Below, one piece after another: positions 58,411 through 64,000 of a DNA stretch of 64,000 bases. This DNA comes from Mytilus trossulus (Eukaryota > Mollusca > Bivalvia > Mytilida > Mytilidae), in assembly GCF_036588685.1 (NCBI RefSeq), contig NC_086375.1, positions 12,269,916 through 12,333,915 on the forward strand. The letters are read 5' to 3'. The translations under genes and the position numbers were made by a program. Position 1 is the stretch's first letter, and every line of letters starts with the position of its first letter. The notes below the pieces were generated by a model. That model was not told where the DNA came from. It saw only the letters and a list, made by a program, of their open reading frames with translations, and searched no databases.

Positions 58411-59760
58411 TCCAAGTGCTCCACGAAACTCCTTCTAAATCATTGACATCAATTTTATCAACAATCAAAGCTGGGCGTTAAGTCATTGTGAAACTACCTA
58501 TTCTACAGGTGGCGTGAATCATATGTGGCTACTAAAGAAATCAAAAGATCTTTAAGAGAACATACAATCTAAGTCTCTTTCATCTTGCAATAGTATTAAA
58601 ATATTTGATTTTTCTACACTTTATACAAGCATTCGCCATTCCAAACTAAAAGACAAATTGAAAGAGTTGTTCTATAAAAAGAATGACCAAGGCAGATACA
58701 TGGATCTTGTCTTAGAAAGGGAAAAATCCTACTTTGTGAAAAAAATCCCTTTGATTCTAACAACAAATTTTCTAAACCTGACAGTATCAAGATCCTTGAT
58801 GTCTTGATTGACAACATATTTGTAACGTTTGGAGAACGTGTTTTTCAACTAATAATCGATCGGCATCTCATGTGAACAAACTGTGTCCCTCTTGTCGAAT
58901 TGTTCCTTTATTCATGTGAAGTTAATTTCATGCTGGAACTTCTTAGGAAGAAAGAAAAGAAGTTAGCAGTATCTTTAAACTTTACTTTCCGCTTTAAAGT
59001 AGATGTTCTTTCATTAATTAATTCGAAATTTGGTGACTATGTTGAACGAATTTTCCAATCGAACTTGAGATAAAGGATACAGCAGATACAATTCAGGTTG
59101 TCTCATATATTGGCGTACATCTAGAAGTTGACTATGAAAGTTAGTTAAAAACAAATATTTACGACAAAACAGATGATTTCAGCTTTCAAATTTTAAACTT
59201 TCCATTTCTCTGTAGCAATATTCCAGCAGTGCCTGTATATGGTGTATTTAGCTGCTAGTTGATACGATATTCCATGGCTTGTATATGCCATCATGATTTC
59301 CTTGATCGATGATTGCTGCTCACACTATCAAACAAAGAGTTCCAAGTGATGAAGTGGAAGTCATTCCTTCTTAAGTTTTACCGCATGCCATCAAGAGTTG
59401 GTTGACCGTTATGCAATTGATAAGGGATATGTTCCTTTGTTGTAACTACCATCCCGCACCTTTTCCCCTTTTCACGAATGTGACCTAACGAATTGGACTT
59501 ATTACCGGGTTTGTAATAACATGAGCAACATGACGTGTGCATAACGTGAAACAGGATCTGCTTACCATTCCAGAGCACCTGAAATCATCCCCAGTTTTAA
59601 GTTGGGTCCGTATTGCCTTGTCTTTAGTTTTTCTATGTTGTGTTTTGTGTACTGTTGTTTATCTTTTGGTCTTTTTTTACATGGAGGTTGTCTGTTTATT
59701 TTCTACATTTGAGTTTGAATGTCCCTCTGGTATCTTTCGTCCCTCTTTTATCCATTCTTT
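58411..59760 (+). pseudogene. Penelope-like reverse transcriptase, heavily decayed
   Basis: Traces in order: FSTLYTSIRHSKLKDKLKEL near 58611, ILDVLIDNIFVTFGERVFQ near 58793, then CSNIPAVPVYGVF near 59213, LIRYSMAC, DFLDR, LKFYRMPSR near 59372, and a tail with GGATCTGCTTACC and CCCTCTGGTATCTTTCGTCC. These blocks match the order seen in animal Penelope-like or related RT proteins as I know them. Many stops and frameshifts. Confidence 0.75.
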
Positions 59761-59769
59761 AGAGAAACT

Positions 59770-60195
59770 ACAAACTCTCATGTTCTGCCTACTGTAGACA
59801 TTATAATAACACATCTTCCCAGAACTGTAGAACAATTAATGACTCATGTTATCACTGATGTACACCTGAAGATGACTCTCATATGTTATCCTTTCTGTAA
59901 CAAAAACTCTTATGTTTTGCTTACTGTATTATAATGACTGCCATGTTCTTCATATTGTTTGCCCTATAATGACTGTCATGTTTTAAATACTGTAAACCTG
60001 TATTATCTCACTATTTTTGACATAATAATTACTCTTATGTTCTCATTATTGAAGATCTTATAATGACTCTCATGATCTTAGTACTGTAGAACTGATATTG
60101 GCCCGTCACGTTCTCCCTAGACCTTATAAAAACTTATTTTTTTGCACTTTTGTAGACCTTATAATTATTCTTTATGTTTCCCTCACTTTTACCTA
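59770..60195. repeat. degenerate minisatellite, block 4
   Basis: Units such as CTGTAGACATTATAATAACA, ACCTGAAGATGACTCTCATA and GAAGATCTTATAATGACTCT; same family as blocks 1-3. Confidence 0.72.
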
Positions 60196-60202
60196 ATAAT
60201 TA

Positions 60203-60346
60203 AGAAATGACTGTATCATTTTTTCTGTCTATTCGAAATAACTTTAAAAATGTGATGCACACTGAATAACGCAATTATCTAACAGTGTGCACCACATTTT
60301 TTTAATGTTATTTCGAATAGACAGAAAAAATATTACAGTCATTTCT
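60203..60346. repeat. foldback element inside the minisatellite
   Basis: The left arm, AGAAATGACTGTA, then TTTTTTCTGTCTATTCGAAA, is mirrored by TTTCGAATAGACAGAAAAAA, then TACAGTCATTTCT. Arms of about 58 bp around a loop with AACGCAATTATC. It interrupts minisatellite blocks 4 and 5. Confidence 0.9.
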
Positions 60347-60479
60347 ATAATTTAATTCCAAATTTCATTTTAAACCGAAGAAAACAATGAAAAAACATGA
60401 CTAAATTTTGTCTATGGGCTAATAAACAAAACAACGTCAGCCAATCAGAAGACGCGTTACATCCAAAATTAAATTATTG

Positions 60480-60930
60480 AATGATGTTCCTAGTTCTGTA
60501 GAACTTATAATCCCTCATGCCGTAATCACTATAGACCTTCAGATGATTCTCATGTTCTGCTTAATGAAGACGTCATAATGACTATCATGCTCTCACTGCG
60601 GCAGACCTTATTATTACTATCATCTTCTAAGTACTATAGACTTTGTAATGACCCTCATAATCTCCCATTGTACTTATAGAAATGACTCTCATACGTTATC
60701 CATTCTGTCGAAGAAATACTCGACTCTTCGGTCTACTGTAGACTTTATAGTAACTTTCATGTTCTCAGAACTGTTAACCAAATACTGACTCATGTTTTTA
60801 CTCCTGTGCACCTTAAAGTGACTCTCATGGCTGGCTATTGTAAACCTTAAAATGACTCATATTATCACTGCAGACCTTGAAATGATTCTTATGTTCTTAT
60901 TGCCGTTGACCTTATAATGACTGTCATGTC
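60480..60930. repeat. degenerate minisatellite, block 5
   Basis: Units such as GTAGACTTTATAGTAACTTT then CATGTTCTCA, and GTTGACCTTATAATGACTGT; ends at a CATGTCATGTCATGTTA run. Confidence 0.72.
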
Positions 60931-60934
60931 ATGT

Positions 60935-61215
60935 CATGTTAGGGGTGCCACATGTGGAGCAGGATCTGCTTACCCTTCTGGATCACCTGAGATCACCCCT
61001 ATATTTTGGTGGGGTTCGTGTTGCTCATTCTTAAATTGTCTATGTTGTATCATATGTACTATTGTTTGTCTGTTTGTCTTTTTAATTTTAAGCCATGGCG
61101 TTGTCAGTTTATTTACGATTTATGATTGTGAGATCATAGCTAGTTTCTATGTGTGTAACATTTTAACGTTGTGTTGTTTGTTTTCTCTTATATTTGAGTG
61201 TGAATTCACATTACT
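60935..61215 (+). repeat. Penelope-like element tail
   Basis: GGTGCCACATGTGGAGCAGG, then ATCTGCTTACCCTTCTGGAT, and a 3' part with TATGTTGTATCATATGTACT, GTCTTTTTAATTTTAAGCCA and GGCGTTGTCAGTTTATTTAC. Third copy of this tail in the window. Confidence 0.65.
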
Positions 61216-64000
61216 ATAAGACGTGTCACGGTACTTTTCTATCCCAAATTCATGTATTTGGTTTTGATGTTATATTTGTTATTCTCATCGGACTTTGTCT
61301 AATGCTTCGTCCGTTTCTCTTTGTGTTACATTTTAATGTTGTGTCGTGGTTCTCCTCTTAAATTTAGTGCGTTTTCCTCAGTTTTAGTTTTTTACCCCAA
61401 AGGAGTAGGGGCTTTAATGGCTTAAAATGGCCCCAGATTTACAAGATAATAAAAATTTTAACAGAGCAGATTTTTCTCCATAAATTATAAGAATATGAGA
61501 AAATGATTTAAAAAAAATATTTTTATTTAACTTAAAAAGGTTCAATGACGTCACAATGATAGGTGCAAATGACGTCATAATTGGGGAAAATAGGCAAAAA
61601 TACCGAAAAGAGGTAGGGACAATCTGCCGGCAATTTGTTTCATTAGATAAGATAGGTAAATCATGTTTTAAATAGCCCGATAGATGCTAATTATAGTACA
61701 TAAAAATACGTCACATCATCTATTTTCATACCTTGAACAGGTATTCCTACAAAAAGAAGGCCATGACTATTGATTTTTTAATATTGATTTTATTTTATTA
61801 TTAACATGCTTATAGACGGTACGCACAGTATTGGTGAACCCTACTAGTTCCGCGTAACACTAAAGGAAAAAAAACGTCAAAAAATATGAGCGTAACTTGT
61901 AACATGGAAATCGAGTTTTTTAGTAATTTGAATCAGAAAATCTTATTTTTGCACGCAAATTAGCGGGAAATGCTATGCGAAATTTTGGCACTTTCGAGTT
62001 CATCCGTCACCGGAAAAAACTCGTCAATTATACGCGCCTTTATCATCGTCATGTGTGCGTTTAGGGGCGTCGTCACTTCCTTCCAATGTTGAGCGAGTGG
62101 TTGGAAAACTATAATTCTATAGTGTACGAATTATTCGGCAAATTGAATTCTCAAAATTGACAATCAACACTGCTGTCATTAGGGAAATGTCAGTAAGTAC
62201 CTACAGAGCAACCATTATTTCTAGTTTATCCTGCACAAAGACGATCACTTAGACGCTTGATGGACGTAAATAGTGCAGGGATACAGGCGAGCCCCTCTAT
62301 CTGGTAAATGACGTCATAAAGGCGTGTATAATTGACGAGTTTTTGTCGGTAACGGATGAACTCGAAAGTGGTCTATTCGCTACGACGTCGCACCCAACGT
62401 TTAGGGCATTTTTTTCAAATATGCGAGTTAGAAGATGCATTGAAATGTTCAAAAGAGGATGTAACAAGACATATGAAATAGGGGAAAAAAATTACAATGG
62501 TTTCTACGGTAAGAAATTTTTTAGAATGCAATAATATGTAAACGAAAAAAACCCATATATTCTTAATGTGCATTTAAAAACGTTTACAAATAGTATAAAA
62601 ATATGGTTTGGAAGTGGAATTTTCTAATCGAATTTTAACTTTTTGCTTGTCTAGTCCATTTTGTTACCGTGTGCTAAATGCGCAAATTATGTACGTTTTC
62701 GTAAAGATGTTGTACATTCGAACGTAAATATAAATCAATTGTGTATCTTATTCTTTAATTTATGTATTGTTTTCGTAATGTGTTTTTAAAAGTCTTTCTC
62801 ATATTAAAGAAATTTTGAATAAATAATAAAAGACAAAAAAATAATAAGAAAATCGAAATGTCTAGTCTGATTTGTTACCGTGCAATTCTTTTTTTCTGTG
62901 ATTTTCAACGTAACGTTTATTTTGTTATTTTATTTTTTTATGCATAAACTACGTTCTTGTAGGCCAAAACAAATTTAACCACCACTGAAAGAATAAGATT
63001 AAATAAAGAAAGAAAGGAAAAAAGAAGAAGAAAACAAAAAGCGGGATGCTAAGATTTAGATGCAAACGTTAACACAGGCTTCAATACCGTTCTCTCAAAG
63101 TTCCGTCGATACGTTACAAACGTAGCACCAATACTGTGCGTAACGTCTTTATGCAAGGTGCCATACCATGTAACTTGTCAATGAGCCAAATGATATCGAA
63201 CCAATTCAAATCGTGATTTTCTCATTCTGAATATACATATCTGTATTTGGTATTTGTATTGGTCTTTTAAGGTTATATCGTCTATAAGATAAGACAAGAA
63301 AATACATGTACATGTATATATTTTAACCGGAGAACATCTTACATCAGTTGGTCATATATCACCCTGTGTTACTACTTCATGTTGTATTGCCTTTTCTGTA
63401 ATTTTAACAAATCGGCTCTTCGTTGTGATACAGATGCAACAGCTTCTTGATTTTTTACCTACAATCACGATTTGTAGTGTAATTGATTTGTTCTGTTATG
63501 TCGTTTTATTTTTCTGATGAGTTATGTACCCGTGTATAGACGGTGGTAAAAATGTCAGTACTAGTATCTTTTCAGTTTGTGATTTGGCGACAAAATTGTT
63601 GTTGACTGCATTTGTTACATATAATACCATGTTCAAAAAAGATTTCGACGAATTTTTGTTGTTGTGAAACTTGTATACAATGGCCTTATTTTAAGTAATA
63701 TGTATATTACACCCGCAACATGTACTGTAGGCTTAATTTCTATAGAATTAATTCTCGTGTTATTGGTTATGTACAGGTACCTACATCAGTTTGACGGCAG
63801 TTTTTCCTTTGATATATGTAATAATGTAAACACATGAATAGAAAGTAATTCAAGAGTATTTTTTTTGTTTATGAATTTAAAGTGTATTCCTAATTATATT
63901 TCCGTAAGTTTATCTAGTTAAATTTCTTTAAAAAATCCGACAGCAATAGACTTCATGTGTAAGGGAGTCAATAACAACTTTGAGGACAATTTTTTTAAGT
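61216..64000. other. right flank, no gene recognised
   Basis: Contains a possible inverted-repeat insertion (61805-63156). The 63-codon ORF at 62343-62534 has no recognisable domain. Nothing else is supported. Confidence 0.45.
61805..63156. repeat. possible 1.35-kb inverted-repeat element
   Basis: Left end TAGACGGTACGCACAGTATT, then GGTG, is roughly mirrored by CACCAATACTGTGCGTAACG, then TC. Inside, 61989-62045 (CACTTTCGAGTTCATCCGTC, then CTCGTCAATTATACGCGCCT) is mirrored by 62309-62370 (AGGCGTGTATAATTGACGAG, then AACGGATGAACTCGAAAGTG). No transposase is seen. Confidence 0.6.

Noticed and set aside
62343-62534. Possible first exon of another gene with a GTAAGA donor
   Set aside because: No domain, no downstream exon found, and it overlaps an inverted-repeat arm.

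Overview
The window is AT-rich, intron-rich animal DNA. Two host genes are ancient metazoan single-domain-architecture genes, and the dispersed repeats resemble ones I associate with bivalves, especially mussels (Mytilus type). That species-level guess rests on memory of repeat sequences, not on a search.

Host genes. (1) A CoREST/RCOR-type corepressor gene lies on the + strand as 14 coding exons from 5157 to 26653. All exon phases join, giving a predicted 491-residue protein with ELM2, SANT1, a C4 zinc finger, a linker helix and SANT2. (2) A 26S proteasome ATPase subunit gene, PSMC6/Rpt4, lies on the - strand as 12 coding exons from 46007 down to 30959. All phases join here too, giving 392 residues. 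The two genes converge tail to tail across about 4.3 kb. One encodes a scaffold of an LSD1-HDAC chromatin complex and the other a base subunit of the proteasome; I see no functional coupling between them.

Mobile DNA makes up most of the rest. Intron 2 of the CoREST gene holds a complete, antisense, very young Ty3/gypsy element (7888-17617). It has 1.1-kb LTRs that differ at only two sites, a tRNA-Leu primer binding site, intact gag, a -1 frameshift into an intact pol, and a third intact ORF where env would sit. That third ORF encodes a C2H2 zinc-finger, proline-rich protein and is preceded by a splice-acceptor-like sequence. From 46.5 to 51 kb there are broken non-LTR retrotransposons arranged as a duplicated two-LINE composite. 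From 52545 to 57530 there is a degraded Ngaro/DIRS-order element encoding tyrosine recombinase, RT-RNase H and a zinc-knuckle gag. Its split direct repeats have the order A1-ORFs-B1-A2-spacer-B2, and an array of a GTCCAGTGACC motif lies between pol and the recombinase. It sits inside a degenerate minisatellite of about 30-bp units (52.2-60.9 kb), which also holds Penelope-like RT debris. Many introns and flanks carry foldback/MITE-like inverted repeats, including one family with several copies.

The strongest unusual signals are the zinc-finger third ORF of the gypsy element, the zinc finger inside CoREST, and the motif array plus split repeats of the Ngaro element.
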